This document shows positions 37,397 to 49,017 of a DNA stretch of 64,000 nt, piece by piece. A model generated the notes under the pieces. It worked only from the letters and a program-made list of their open reading frames with translations. It was not told the origin of the DNA and searched no databases. Both the position numbers and the translations under genes were made by a program. The stretch is from Epiperipatus broadwayi (taxonomy: Eukaryota; Onychophora; Udeonychophora; Euonychophora; Peripatidae): contig JAQFVV010000020.1 of assembly GCA_028023455.1 (NCBI GenBank), forward strand, positions 11,382,385 to 11,446,384. Reading direction: 5' to 3'. The first letter of the stretch is position 1, and every line of letters starts with the position of its first letter.

Positions 37397-38327
37397 GTTT
37401 AGTGTGTTTGGATTTATAGCATTGATAAATTGTTTCAGTTAATCTCAAATTTGTACATTGATTTTTTTTAAACAAAAAATTTAACTAAATTGTGTAATTT
37501 TTCCATGAGCTAATATTATTAACATTGAGAATTATCATCAAGATATGATTAAATATATTTAGAAATGCTTTTTTTAATTTTCTTTAATATATAGTATCTA
37601 TTTCAATTTTTATTGGGCAATGTCTTTATAATCATTTTTATCCTAAGTAGTTTATTGCAATAATAAAGAGATGAATTGCAGAACTAAAAATTCTCTACTG
37701 AAGAAAGTAAAAAAAAAAAAATCAGTTTATCAATTAAAAGAAACAATTATGATTAATTCACCACTTCATTTGACATTTGAGTATTCATCACATCACAATA
37801 CATTCTATTGTAATTGAGATTATTAATTTTATAACATGTTCTATATCCTTTCTTTTTTTTGCATTTCTTATATTACATCTTTAAAAAAATTTCACTTTCT
37901 GCCCTTTTTCACAACGTTTTATCTAATCAGTTATCCAATAGTTTTGACTGTCTAGCAGTCTTTTTCATAATTATGAAATGTAAATGAATTACATTACATA
38001 ATAAGTGTGTGCAAATAATGTAATGAAATGTAGTTTAAAATGTCAAATAATTAACTGAATCAATTATTGCAAAAGGTGCTAAGAAGAAGTGAAATTTTTG
38101 GAAATTTATTTATTCCTAGTATTAGTAGTATTTTTTTTTTTTTTTGATTTTTGGAAAGCTACTTCAAAATACTATTATTCATTTTAATTTCATAGATTTT
38201 TATCTGCCTCTGAAATCTACATTTAGTCCACAGTGATTTTATTGAGGAATATAAGGATTTGAATCCTTTCACAGACATCAGATATCATACATTATCTATA
38301 GTTAAATAAATCAATAATATATAAAAT

Positions 38328-38740
38328 ATCCTTATTTTGCGAGCTCTATATATAACATTTGTAAATACAAGCTTATTAAGTTAAGTCATGTGACATCTGA
38401 CTTGATTTTTTTTTTGTCATTTTATTTTTTGCTGTTAAGGTGTTGATGATTTTATAATGCTAAAGCTATTAATTTATGATGTATCTGCACTTAGTTCAGT
38501 CACATATGGCTGTTTCAGTTAGATAGCTGGATTGGAAGACATATGAATGTCTGACAATTTCAGATTTTCTACTCAATAGTTGTACATTAGATTAAGTGCC
38601 GGGCTTGTTCTGGTATTTTTAATCTAATGCTTGAATAACCTGGCACCTCATTGACGATGCCAAAAGCAGAAACCAGTCTGGGGTTGAGGATATTCTCAAA
38701 GCTTGTTAAGAGCTTATTTTGTGAACTCTATATATAAAAT
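38328..38740 (+). repeat. Family B repeat, copy 3 (rearranged)
   Basis: A family B tail (gagctctatatata to gacttgatt) lies at 38340-38412, and a hammerhead-plus-arm unit lies at 38628-38732. They are separated by about 200 bp of unrelated sequence. Confidence 0.7.
38644..38684 (+). ncRNA. Hammerhead ribozyme relic, family B (single core defect)
   Basis: Stem I ACCUCA/UGGGGU (6 pairs), UUGACGA (38651-38657; invariant C3 is U), stem II UGC-CAAAA-GCA, GAAA (38669-38672), stem III ACCAGU, and C38678. Apart from C3 and one stem III change the fold is complete. Confidence 0.68.
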
Positions 38741-38750
38741 ATCCTTATAT

Positions 38751-38873
38751 AACAGCAATAATATATATAATAATAATCAAACACAAAAAGCTCTTTTTAG
38801 CAAATATTACATTTTGCTGAAAAGAGCTTTTTGGGGTATAATTATCATATACATTATTGCTGTTATTTAAATA
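38751..38873. repeat. Short palindromic element
   Basis: Inverse ends AACAGCAATAATATA and TATTATTGCTGTT-like, with inner arms AAAAAGCTCTTTTTAGCAAA and TTTGCTGAAAAGAGCTTTTT around a loop. Similar words occur near 61020-61070 and 61375. Confidence 0.65.
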
Positions 38874-39249
38874 TATGTAAAAGCAGCATAATGGATTAAA
38901 CTTCTTTCTACTTTTGATGATTATCTGTAGCATATTAAGTTTAATAGATGACTGTTCACTAATGAAATTATGCATAAATTGAGTATTTATGTCACTTAAT
39001 TGCTATACAGTATTTTATTCCTTATCAATATATGATCACTTCAGACCATAAAAGGTTCATTATTCTCATATACATAAGACTTTATTTTGAAGTAGTAGAA
39101 TTTAAACCAGGTAATTTTTCTCTTTCTGATATAAATAGAGATAATCTATAAGAATTTATGAAATATTAAAGATTATGACATTATTTACTATTTACCCAGA
39201 TTTCAACTTCACCCTAAACTTAATGTTAATAACATGATGACTGTAATAA

Positions 39250-40440
39250 AACATGAGGTTTACTTTCAAAATATATTTTATTCATTTATAGAGCAAGGTA
39301 CATAATAGTGTATACAGGCAATAGTTAGAGCTGCTGTTAACAAGCATTGTCTGCAATGGGTCTACAGGGATAGAGTTCAAATAGAATGGTTAGGAGGTAG
39401 GTCATCCCATCCCTTTCATCACAGCAATAGGGGGAGGAATCAGTCCTAATAAGGCCAGAGGCATCGTCCATAGAATGAAACAGAATGTCTCGAAACTTAT
39501 ATTTTTAGTTGATCCCAGGTCTGAATCACCAACTGTTCTGGGCAAGTCCTCTTGGCAATCTCCCTAGCCTTTATATGAAATTTATAAGGAGGTCTTCAGG
39601 ATTGTGGTCAATCCCACTTTCAAACAATACGTTGCAATGTATAAGTCCAAATCCCGAAGTTGACAAATGAAGCCAGCCGAATTTTGGCAAAAATCCCCTT
39701 TTCAAAGACCAGAGGAATCATTATACAAGCCAGGTCAGATGCAGACATTTTCCTCAGAACCATGCCTCGGAGACGAGACCACGAATCACAGTGGAACAGA
39801 ATGTGGTCCATGGTCTCTTCCTGCTTCCCACACATTGGGCACAAGGTATCAATGTTATAGCCTCTATGATGAAATAAGAAGGACACTGTGGGTGGGGGGG
39901 CTTAAGGTTGACCTTAAGCAGGAAGGCCACATACTTGGGCTCTAGTCTGAGGAATTGTGCCCATTTGGCAAGTCTGGAGATAGAAATTGAGAGCAAGATG
40001 GGGGTACATGTTTTCTCCTCGAACATTAGTCAGTATGTGTCCAGTAAGTAAGTTTTGACTGAAAAAGGGAGCTGGAGGTCTTGATCCATGACAGGACATC
40101 TGTCAACTGTTGTTGTATCCAAAGTCTCCTAAGTCTGGGTGGGGGTCTATCGGTAGGTTCGACTCTTTCTATGGGAACAGGGCACTCAATGTCAGAATGA
40201 GAATTCAATAGCCTAACCAGAATATTGTATGTCCTTTGAATTTGGAAGACCTTAATGACATGTAAGGCCAGTCCTTTCAGGGGTTTAGGCTTCTGTAAAA
40301 TGTTTAAGCTGATGACAGGGGCCCCCTTCCCCCAACATAGCTTCCTACAAAGCATCTCGATCCTTTTAATGAAGGTGCTGGTGGGTGAAAAGCCAGCCAG
40401 ATAGTATGTGATTTTGATTCCAAAATGAACATTTTTGGGG
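39250..40440 (-). pseudogene. 3' fragment of a non-LTR retrotransposon ORF2
   Basis: Minus-strand frames give, in order, FGIKITYYLAGFSPTSTFIK, IEMLCRKLCWGKGAPVISL (40330-40435), SRLAKWAQFLRLEPKYV, and a C-terminal knuckle CPMCGKQEETMDHILFHC (about 39785-39838). A stop and at least one frameshift separate them. The WGK...PVIS block followed by a CCHC knuckle is typical of the region after the polymerase core in L1/Tx1-like LINEs. The 5' truncation near 40440 is as expected for LINE insertion. The clade is a best guess. Confidence 0.75.
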
Positions 40441-41454
40441 GGAAGTTAATAATTAGATCATAATGCACATACATTATTTTATTAACAAAAATAGCTGCAA
40501 GTTTTCAATATACAGTACAATATCTTCTTGAAATAAAGATATTTGAAAAAGACAACAAATGACCCAAAATGCAGCTGTCTTCAGTTCGTTAGGGTCACAA
40601 CCTTTTATATAAGTCTTCATTATTTATTCATTAGTTGTTAGATGAGGATTCATGTCAATTTTGTTTTGAGGTGAAAAGCCATTAATACTTCTATATTTAT
40701 CAGTATTATAGGAATTTTATCCTTAATATCAGTTCTTATTTTTTTACAGTAACAATATTAATTTATTTCCTGTTTTTTTATTGAGAATGTTAAGAATGAC
40801 TTGTCCTCACACCCAACAACAATAATTTTTCAGAAAAATGCTTGGTAGTTTGCTTGTAATTTTTTTTCATGGGATATTGCAGAAAAATTATTGTAAATTA
40901 TGAAAATTTTGAGAAGTTCTCATATTGGATAATAAATTTTTAATTGAAAAAATAAAAATCTAAATACTATTTAAAAATACACAAAAACTACTCAACCTAT
41001 TAGTATGTGACTGATCACTTTTTAGATTCCAATCTGCTTTGTGTAACATGACTGCACTTTACTTATATTTCTCTTGTTTACTCTCAGAGTTTTGTTCTTT
41101 ATGCTAGTATTCTTCTAATGTTTATACATGGTACTACGTTCTTGAATATACACATTTACTTAAAGAGACTAAAAAAGTTGTAATTTCTACAAATCAACAG
41201 ATCTATCAAGAACCAAGTTTTATACATTTTTTGTTAATATGCAGCAAAAATTTTATATCAAATTGCATGTACTGAAATCTAATATTGAAGATATATTTGT
41301 ATGTGGTAAAATGACATTATTACTATTCTTATATGCTTATAATAGGATGGTAACAACATATAATGCATTGCATAAAATTTAGTCTGAATATTGGGGTTGC
41401 AAGTGTAAAAAGATTGCACACCACTGTTCTAAAATGTTCATATATTAATGGAAG

Positions 41455-41690
41455 CTCGAGGTCCATGAATGTAACTTAGCTCCCCTATGTCATTTATGGT
41501 GCTCAAATTTTTGCTGAATTCCCACACAATAAACTATTTTATTGATGAAGCTTTAAAATATCATGCTCTGCGTGATTTATGCAGGGATAAGAGTCATGGG
41601 ATCTGGTGTTCACAGTCCATGGATTGTGACTGTCTTTATCACTTCCAAAACTTGAACTTCTTAAAATTCCTAAGCAATTAACTATTCAGT
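41455..41690. repeat. Dispersed repeat G, copy 3
   Basis: Two similar halves each have gtccatgga(t), a cacttcc or tcatttatggtgctc word, and a cc(a/t)aa/caca-caataaact end. Related to 19921 and 21420. Confidence 0.55.
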
Positions 41691-41958
41691 TATTTATAAT
41701 ACTGAACATTATTGGTCATCATTTTTCCTTTAACATAAAACCTTTCAAATATACCAAAATTCTAACATTAATATAAATTTTTTTATTAGAACTAAAATTG
41801 AACAATTAGAGGACAAATCCAGTAGGGCCAATTAAAAATTTTATCTTAAAATTTGTCATATAATAGTTTTCTGGGTTTTTAAAATTTATTATCCCATTGA
41901 AATAAGTAGATGTTGCTAATTACTCATTAAATAATACAAAAAACTATCAGATAATGAA

Positions 41959-42175
41959 AATTGTTCCTCACGTATAAATCGTGATAAACAGAGCAGCCAA
42001 AAATTCAAAAAATATTAATCACAATGAACAATTTTCCAATCGCTTTTGGTACAGTATCCCAGAATCATGATTCCAGGATACTGTACAGAAAGCGCTTGGC
42101 AAATTGTTCATTGTGATTAATATTTTTTGAATTTTTGGCTGCTCTGTTTATCACAATTTATATGTGAAGGATAAT
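41959..42175. mobile_element. Long palindromic MITE-like element
   Basis: Two inverse arms of about 100 bp (GTGATAAACAGAGCAGCC, TTAATCACAATGAACAATTT, GGTACAGTATCC) meet at a roughly 15-bp spacer near 42060-42075. It has no coding capacity. Confidence 0.8.
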
Positions 42176-42719
42176 TTTAATTATTCATTAATGTAAGATT
42201 TAAAAATTATAACTTTTTAGTTATGTTTCATTTTGTAATAATTCTACAATTCATTTGGATGTATTAAAAATAAATTGTAGAAAATGTTCTTGGATTATAA
42301 ATGAATTTTTTTTAAACTCGTGATCAGGTTTATTGCTAGGTGAATCAAGGCAATTACATAGAGGTGATGTCATTTTGGTCACTAAAGCGATGGCAGGTGA
42401 TCAGCTGCCTAAATATCCATTTACTGATTAATATTGGATAATTATCTGAGTTAACTACCAAAAAAATCCCAAATTTAATTGGAACCCTAAAATATTTTAA
42501 AATTTTGTTTGACTCAGATTCAAATCTTAGTCTACCTAGCAGATATTTATTTATATAAAAGTTTTATAAATAAAGTTTTTTCTATCATTTATTTATTACA
42601 TATGTTGGGGTTTATATTTATTTTAGATATTTACAAGTATATACATAAACACATAATGGGTCTTGATTTATTATCTTTGTCTAGGGTACAGTCACTTTTA
42701 TGTTATCCCTATTTATATA

Positions 42720-43275
42720 TAATGTTAAATATATAGAGGATTTGAACTCAGACTTTCAAGTAACCTTCAACTATCCACATTATTATATTACTAACACACA
42801 TGTAAAAAGATAAATAATCATCAATATACATATTTTATGTAGAACCAGCACTCATCAGTTGTCCAGATTATCATCTCCCACCCATATATGTATCTAAATG
42901 GATACTGTCATATACATGAGGGATCAGAGTGATTTGAGACATGGGCATAACAGCAATATTTGTTTCAGCATGGAATTTGGGCATTCTTACATCAGATTTT
43001 CAATGGTATGGATGGCTGAAAAGTTGAAGGTTGTGGTAGATTGAAGCCTGTCCATTAAAGTATAAAAATTTGCTATCTTAATATAAACTAAGCACTAATT
43101 ATATATGTGTGTGGGAGATGATAATCTGAATCAGTTGATGAGGGCTGGTTCAGCATGAAATATGTATATTGGTGATTATTTATCTTTTCTACATGTGTGT
43201 GTTCATGTGTATCCGTAGTGTGGATAATTGAAGGTTGCTTGAAAGTCTGAGTTCAAATCCCTATATTTACAATTA
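42720..43275. repeat. Family C inverted pair, copies 3a and 3b
   Basis: A reverse unit (42730-42900) and a forward unit (42990-43265) form a large palindrome. Both carry hammerhead relics. The minus-strand one (near 42817-42862) has AAAAU for GAAAU. The plus-strand one (43132-43176) has UUGAUGA for CUGAUGA. The B-box end gagttcaaatcc is at 43250-43261. Confidence 0.75.
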
Positions 43276-43980
43276 AGTTCCAGGTATAAGAATGCCTGCA
43301 TTTGAAATCTTATATAATGTTGAATGTTAATCTACATTAGATTTTTTGCTAATGACAGATTAAGATATCTAAGCATTAGAAACTGTCATCACTTGGGTCA
43401 ACATTGGTGACAGTTAGTTTGCTTGATAACCCCTTTTGCATAATTTATTTTAGCATTTCACATTTGGAGCTATATTATAAACTTTAAAAAACTATACTAT
43501 GTAGAAGAATTATGTAATATAATTTTTTTTCAATTATTAAGATACCTAAAAGCTAAGAAATCTTAATTTATATATTTTATATTAAATTGCATTTTTAATT
43601 TATACATATCAACAGTTAATGCTTAAATAAACCAATTGAATATGAGCAATCTGTCATTAAGATAACATTCAAATAATTATCTAATATGTGCGCTATCTTG
43701 ATACCAGATTGTTGATATTTTATTGTTTTATTTAAACAATGTTTGTGAATATGTGATTTATATATGATAGCCATTAGCTGTTGATATTTACAGTTTATAA
43801 AATGTACTATGCATGTAGATATTTTAATTTCACATTTGTGCCTTTAAAATTAAACAATTTAAAATACATCGTATATTAGAGATTATTAATTTAAATAATA
43901 AACTTTATTTTTAAAATGCACAAGTATTTAGAAATTTATATTAATAATAATCAATTCTAAAGCTATCAGCAATTTGAACT

Positions 43981-44042
43981 TGTAGTCAAGGCAACCTCCT
44001 TTAACAATAAAGTTGGTACTAAAGGATGTTGCCATGACTACA
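43981..44042. repeat. Short inverted repeat
   Basis: TGTAGTCAAGGCAAC and TCCTTTA on the left match TAAAGGA, GTTGCC and TGACTACA on the right. This is a 22-bp hairpin with a short loop. Confidence 0.65.
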
Positions 44043-44792
44043 GATTGAGATTGTTAAAAGCATAAGGATCGATTGTTATCATTAACACCTTGATAAACCT
44101 ATTTACATTTATAAACCTATTAACACCTTGAATAATTGACTTTATTGTCTTAGTAAATATATACTTTATATGGAATTTGGAAGTTATAAAGGACTAGTTC
44201 TTAGCTTGCTTTCAAAATCTGAAAGTTATAATTGACTATTAGTCTGCTTTTAGAACAGGTTATATTTGCCAGATTGATGAGGTTTATCTAAACTTCTTTG
44301 TAATATTAATCTCACACTCCTTAGTCAAGTTGCAATCTTTAGGTGTATATAAACATTGTCTTCATCTACATTTATAAAACGTATTAAAACCTTGAATAGT
44401 TGACTTTATTATCTTAGTATATTATATTACTATACATGAACACCAAATAATTATTCTTTAAACATTGAAATAATTCAATTTCTTAACTTACAATGTACAC
44501 TTTAATTTAATTTTAAAAATTAAATATATTGTATAATTACAATTAAATGTATACACATACTTAGTCTTTTTTATTTTTTTTGCTTATTAAGTATTTGAAA
44601 ACCAGGAACTCTTCATAAACCTGGAGTTTAATTGCAAGTATATGGGATTTGAACTCAGATTTTCAAGCACCCTTCATTAAAGTATTAAGATGAACCCAGA
44701 TTTTCAAGCACCCTCCATTAAAGTATGAAGATTTGCTATCTTAATATAAACTGAGCATTGATTATATATATGTGTAAGAGATGATAGTCTGG

Positions 44793-44836
44793 ACCAACTG
44801 ATGAGTGCTGGTTTAGCATGAAATACGTATATTGGT
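44793..44836 (+). ncRNA. Hammerhead ribozyme, family C, complete (dimer copy 1)
   Basis: Stem I ACCAA/UUGGU (44793-44797 with 44832-44836), CUGAUGA (44798-44804), stem II GUGCU-GGUUU-AGCAU (5 pairs, one G-U), GAAA (44820-44823), palindromic stem III AUACGUAU. Cleavage is predicted 3' of A44831. Confidence 0.85.
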
Positions 44837-44883
44837 GATTATTAATCTTTTCTACATGTGTGTGGTCATGTGTATCAGTTGTA

Positions 44884-44933
44884 TGAGATAGTGTGGATAG
44901 TTGAAGGGTGCTTGAAAATCTGAGTTCAAATCC
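44884..44933 (+). promoter_or_regulatory. tRNA-like pol III A/B-box, dimer copy 1
   Basis: A tRNA-like segment with A-box-like GAGATAGTGTGGATAGTTGA and a perfect B-box AGTTCAAATCC (44923-44933), consistent with a type 2 pol III promoter. The A-box is weaker than the B-box. Confidence 0.5.
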
Positions 44934-45270
44934 TCTATACTTACAATTAAGCTCCCAGGTTTGTGAAGAGTACCTGGTTTCAAATATTTACATATTAAGC
45001 TTGTATCCTGTCCATCCCTCTTATATGTATATAATGGATACTGTCCTATACATGAGGGGTCAGAGTGACTTCAGGTCAACATGGGCATGGCAATAATATT
45101 AGCATCAGCATGGGATTTGAGTTTTCATCATCAGATTTTCAATGATATGGATGGCTGAAAAGTTGGAGGTTGTAGTGGATTGAAGCCTATCCATTAAAGT
45201 ATGAAGATTTACTATCTTAATATAAACTGAGCATTGATTATATATATATGTGTGAGAGATGATAGTCTGG

Positions 45271-45314
45271 ACCAACTGATGAGTGCTAGTTTAGCATGAA
45301 ATACGTATATTGGT
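45271..45314 (+). ncRNA. Hammerhead ribozyme, family C, complete (dimer copy 2)
   Basis: Same fold as the copy at 44793: ACCAA/UUGGU, CUGAUGA (45276-45282), GUGCU-AGUUU-AGCAU, GAAA (45298-45301), AUACGUAU. Cleavage is predicted 3' of A45309. The only change is in the stem II loop. Confidence 0.85.
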
Positions 45315-45361
45315 GATTATTTATCTTTTCTACATGTGTGTGGTCAGGTGTATCAGTTGTA

Positions 45362-45411
45362 TGAGATAGGGTGGATAGATGGAGGGTGCTTGAAAATCTG
45401 AGTTCAAATCC
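45362..45411 (+). promoter_or_regulatory. tRNA-like pol III A/B-box, dimer copy 2
   Basis: Same tRNA-like segment one 478-bp period downstream: A-box-like GAGATAGGGTGGATAGATGG and B-box AGTTCAAATCC (45401-45411). Confidence 0.5.
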
Positions 45412-45425
45412 CATATATTTACTTA

Positions 45426-46299
45426 TTAAAGTAAATTTATTTTTAACCTTTAATTTGTAAATTAAATATAATGGATTGAGACTTAAAATGTATAATGAAT
45501 TTTTCATATGTATAGCTTTAATTTGAAAACTATAATAAAACTATTTTTTAGAATAATTATTTTTTTGATAACAGTTATATTTTACAAATGTAGTTTTTTT
45601 ATCTTGTATTTGCATTTGAGAGTATTCTGCATATTCATTATAACATCGATGATGAGTTAATAACATGAGCAAACAGCCATGTTGAAGACTGATTACCTTC
45701 TGATTAAGAATTAATAATTATTTTTAAAAATAAGTTTAAGTATAACTAAAATATTGAAAAAATATTAAAAGCAAGAAATTAGTCTAAAAGGAAAAAAACA
45801 TCTTTTCATAAAAAAAAAAAAAATTATTTTCTTCTATGTAAATTTAAGTCTTTTGAAAAACATTACAAAATTAGAAAAATAATATATATTATTAAAAAAT
45901 ATTTTTCAAAATATAGAAAATAATCTTGAAACAAAAAAAATGGCTTTAGAAATGATGAAAACTTTTCTGCTTCACAAATATATAGTGTAAACTAGTATTG
46001 ATTTCATATAAAAGATTTGTGTACTAAAAAACTTTATTTTTCAAACTCCTGATATCTAAAATAGAGATTCATTATTTCAGCAGAGTCATTCATTTTAACA
46101 TAAATTCATTTAAATTATTATCTTTAGAACATACAATACAGGATCTAAAAAACTTACTTTTACCAACAAAATAGCAAAAAACATCAGAAAGAAAGCAAGC
46201 AGCTGACTGAAACAATTTAGCCAGCTCTGTGTTTATTAGATGTAATATGTTGGACTATTTCCATCATCTATGAGTGAATGTTGAATGTATAGAAAATTT
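45426..46299. other. AT-rich stretch between families C and D
   Basis: No feature was seen apart from the start of the family D inverted flank at about 46205. Confidence 0.45.
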
Positions 46300-46320
46300 T
46301 AAACTTTTCCCAAATACAAA

Positions 46321-46360
46321 CAACTGATGAGTGCTGGTTCAGCATGAAATGCATCTTGGG
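46321..46360 (+). ncRNA. Hammerhead ribozyme, family D, core intact, short stem I
   Basis: CUGAUGA (46324-46330), stem II GUGCU-GGUUC-AGCAU, GAAA (46346-46349), palindromic stem III AUGCAU, C46355. Stem I has only CAA/UUG because the element is truncated at 46321. Confidence 0.68.
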
Positions 46361-46728
46361 GATCATTTGTCTTTTATTATATCTTTATTTATATGTATTT
46401 AAAAAGAATGGGGAAGTATGGAGATGTTTATTATATCTATAAAGATATTACATACGGCACAGAGAAAGGTGAATAATTCCGTGTGTATAAATTAAAAGAA
46501 AAAATCAGATATATTAATCTTTAACTGAGGTTTAAAGTTTATATCTGTGCTAGAGATAATCTTTAGTTTCGAAAATGATTAATAATAATCATTAGTGTAT
46601 TTATCTGAAATGGGTGGCATCAAAGTTGTGAGTGGAGGAAGTTTGACAATGGTAAATGAAAATGTAACAATTTACTCTAGATAAATACTTTCTATATAAT
46701 AAAGATATATATGAGAGATTGTGACCTG

Positions 46729-46772
46729 GGCCAACTGATAAGTGCTGGTTTAGCACGAAATGCATCTTGGGG
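46729..46772 (+). ncRNA. Hammerhead ribozyme relic, family D
   Basis: The core is CUGAUAA (46735-46741; invariant G8 is A). Stem I CCAA/UUGG, perfect stem II GUGCU-GGUUU-AGCAC, GAAA, palindromic AUGCAU and C46766 are kept. Predicted inactive. Confidence 0.65.
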
Positions 46773-46975
46773 GTCATTTGTCTTTTATTATATCTTTATT
46801 TATATGTATTTAAAAAGAATGGGAAGTCATGGAGATGTTTATTATATCTATAAACTTATTAGTAATAACACAAATAGATAATACAGGTTAGTAATTACAC
46901 AACATTTCGAATAGTATTATTCTCCACTTTTTTCAGGTGTTGCTGGGCTATATGCACAATGATAATATTCACTTA

Positions 46976-47048
46976 GAGGTTGAACTTGCATCTAGATTCT
47001 TCAGTATCGAATTTAAGGCAAACGCTCTAACCAACTGAGCTTTTCTGT
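46976..47048 (-). promoter_or_regulatory. tRNA-like segment in family D
   Basis: On the minus strand AGCTCAGTTGGTTAGAGC (a clear A-box region) is followed about 40 nt later by AGTTCAACCTC (B-box-like). It is a tRNA-derived pol III head rather than a real tRNA, because the acceptor ends do not pair. Confidence 0.55.
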
Positions 47049-48051
47049 CAAAGGCAACATATAGAAGAAATTTGATATATTTATATATGAGAGTTGGTTC
47101 AAATCCTCTGTTGTGTATTTGTGTTATTACTAACAATTTGTTTGTATTTGGAAAGTTTAAATAAAGTTTAAAATTTTCCATACATTCAACATTCACTCAT
47201 AGATGATGGGAATAGCCCAATATATCACATCTAATAATATACAATCATCACAAACCTTCAGACAAATATTATGTTTTATCACATTATCAAGTGATTTATG
47301 ATATTCTTCCTAAAGATTTAAGCAAATCGGTATCAATTAAAATTATAAGTTATACTTTTAAAACTTTCACATCTTTAGATATTAAGATATTTTTATTATT
47401 ATACATAAATACAATAAACTATAATATTTTAAATATGAAATTATTAACTTTATTAATTTAAGATGTACACTTAAATTTAAAAAATTAAATAAATCAGATA
47501 TTAATTACTTATATGCATGAACTTGAATTCACTTTTCTCATGATCAAAATCAGCCTATTTTTACAAAGGCATTAGAAAAAATGCACAGTCCTTTTGGCAT
47601 GCTTCACCTAAATCAGTCTTAGTCAGGTGACCCAATGGTCCAATCAGTATTAATTTAAATTATAAGTTTTTAAAATATGCATAATTATATTAACATACAT
47701 AAGTATCAAACAATTCCACTTTAAATATAGAATTAAATATACAGCAATAAAATTATATTAATATAATGATTTTTAAATGTAAAGTTTATAAATTAATATC
47801 AGTTTGTATATATTTTAAAACAATAGTGTCAAGATATTTGAAATGTATCAAAGCCTTGGTCAACTGATTAGAACTATTTTAAGCAAAATGCATTGTAGCA
47901 GCTGTTTATGTATTTTCTGATGTCTTTGGGGCTACTTATTGGTTTAAATTTAATTAAGAATACATTTAGTTTAACAATGCACATAAGCAAAAAAAAAAAG
48001 TTTAGGCATACATTTAATTGTAATTATATGATACTATCAATCTTTAAAATT

Positions 48052-48160
48052 GTATTGCATTGGTGGTCGAGAGGTCAGCACGACTGCTTTGCAGCAGGCA
48101 GTTGCCCGGGTTGTGGGTTCGTGTCCCGGCCGATGCTATGACACTTAAAAAAAAAAAAAA
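48052..48160 (+). mobile_element. tRNA-derived SINE, copy 5
   Basis: GTGGTCGAGAGGTCAGCACG, a long variable region, B-box GGGTTCGTGTCCC, and a long A tail, flanked by the duplication tctttaaaatt (48041-48051 and 48161-48171). The first bases of the consensus are altered. Confidence 0.82.
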
Positions 48161-49017
48161 TCTTTAAAATTAAAGTACAATATCGTAAGTTAAAAAAGTT
48201 AATAATTTAATATTGAAGATTCATTAAACTTTCAATATATACATCTATGAAGACAGAATAACTGTTTTCTATTAATACTATATCTTGACTTATAATATTT
48301 ATTACACTTATAATTTAAAAAATATTAATTTGTTTAGATCAGATCGTAATTTGTCCCACTGTTTCAATAGAACATGATCTCCCAAAATTATTAATCATTT
48401 GTTAATAATTGGTCAGTATCCAAAAGCTGGCTATTTCCACATGCATTGGCTATAAAAAAAAAAAAACCTGTAATATGATGCTGCCTTCACTACTCTAGAT
48501 GTGTGATACTCCTATCAGCACTGACCTCATGATTACTTTTACTTTATTAATTGTTTAAAAGCTATTCAGATATATATATAATTGAATGAATAATCGATAA
48601 TGTGATGTTCAAGAATCATAAGCACCAGGTTGAATTTTAATCCAGGAATCTCTATCCACATGTCATCCAATATATATATATATCATGTTTGTTATAGCCA
48701 TTTATATGAGGGTAAATAACTTATAAGGAAATCTATGATTTTTTTTATAATGAATGTCTTTCCAATGAGTATGGCTATTCTAATTCTAAGAACAAAAGAA
48801 AGGAGAGAGAGAGAAAAGAAAAAAAAATACTCCAGAAGTGATTTTTGTGATATTTATACAAAGTAATTGTGAACCACAAATAAATCTACATATAGAACTT
48901 TCTGGCTCATTTTTTGTTTTGTTTTGTGATATTTTATGAGGTCGTCTTTTAATTTCTTCAGCAGAAAACTTTTATTTCCGAAATACTTTTAACATATCTA
49001 ATCATAGCTCTCTAGTG

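Larger units (their letters stand above)
44641..45425 (+). repeat. Family C direct dimer (retrozyme-like), 478-bp period
   Basis: Two family C units in direct repeat. Matching points are separated by exactly 478 bp: the CUGAUGA cores (44798 and 45276) and the B-boxes AGTTCAAATCC (44923 and 45401). A short inverse piece of the B-box end (tatgggatttgaactcag) precedes the dimer at 44641. Both hammerheads are intact. Tandem hammerheads around a unit of this size are the layout of retrozymes and of SINE-like ribozyme satellites. Confidence 0.85.
46300..47250 (+). repeat. Family D tandem repeat (relative of C)
   Basis: Hammerhead units at 46321 and 46732 are 411 bp apart in direct repeat. Each is followed by catttgtcttttattatatc and tgtatttaaaaagaatgggg. 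The segment 46205-46320 is echoed inversely at 47130-47240 (gatgtaatatgttggac / gtccaatatatcacatc), so the locus is bracketed by inverted flanks. Confidence 0.75.

Noticed and set aside
39620-40099. Several overlapping open frames on both strands
   Set aside because: Only the minus-strand frames with the CPMCG...HILFHC knuckle and the WGKGAPVIS block make sense. The rest are shadows of the same LINE fragment.
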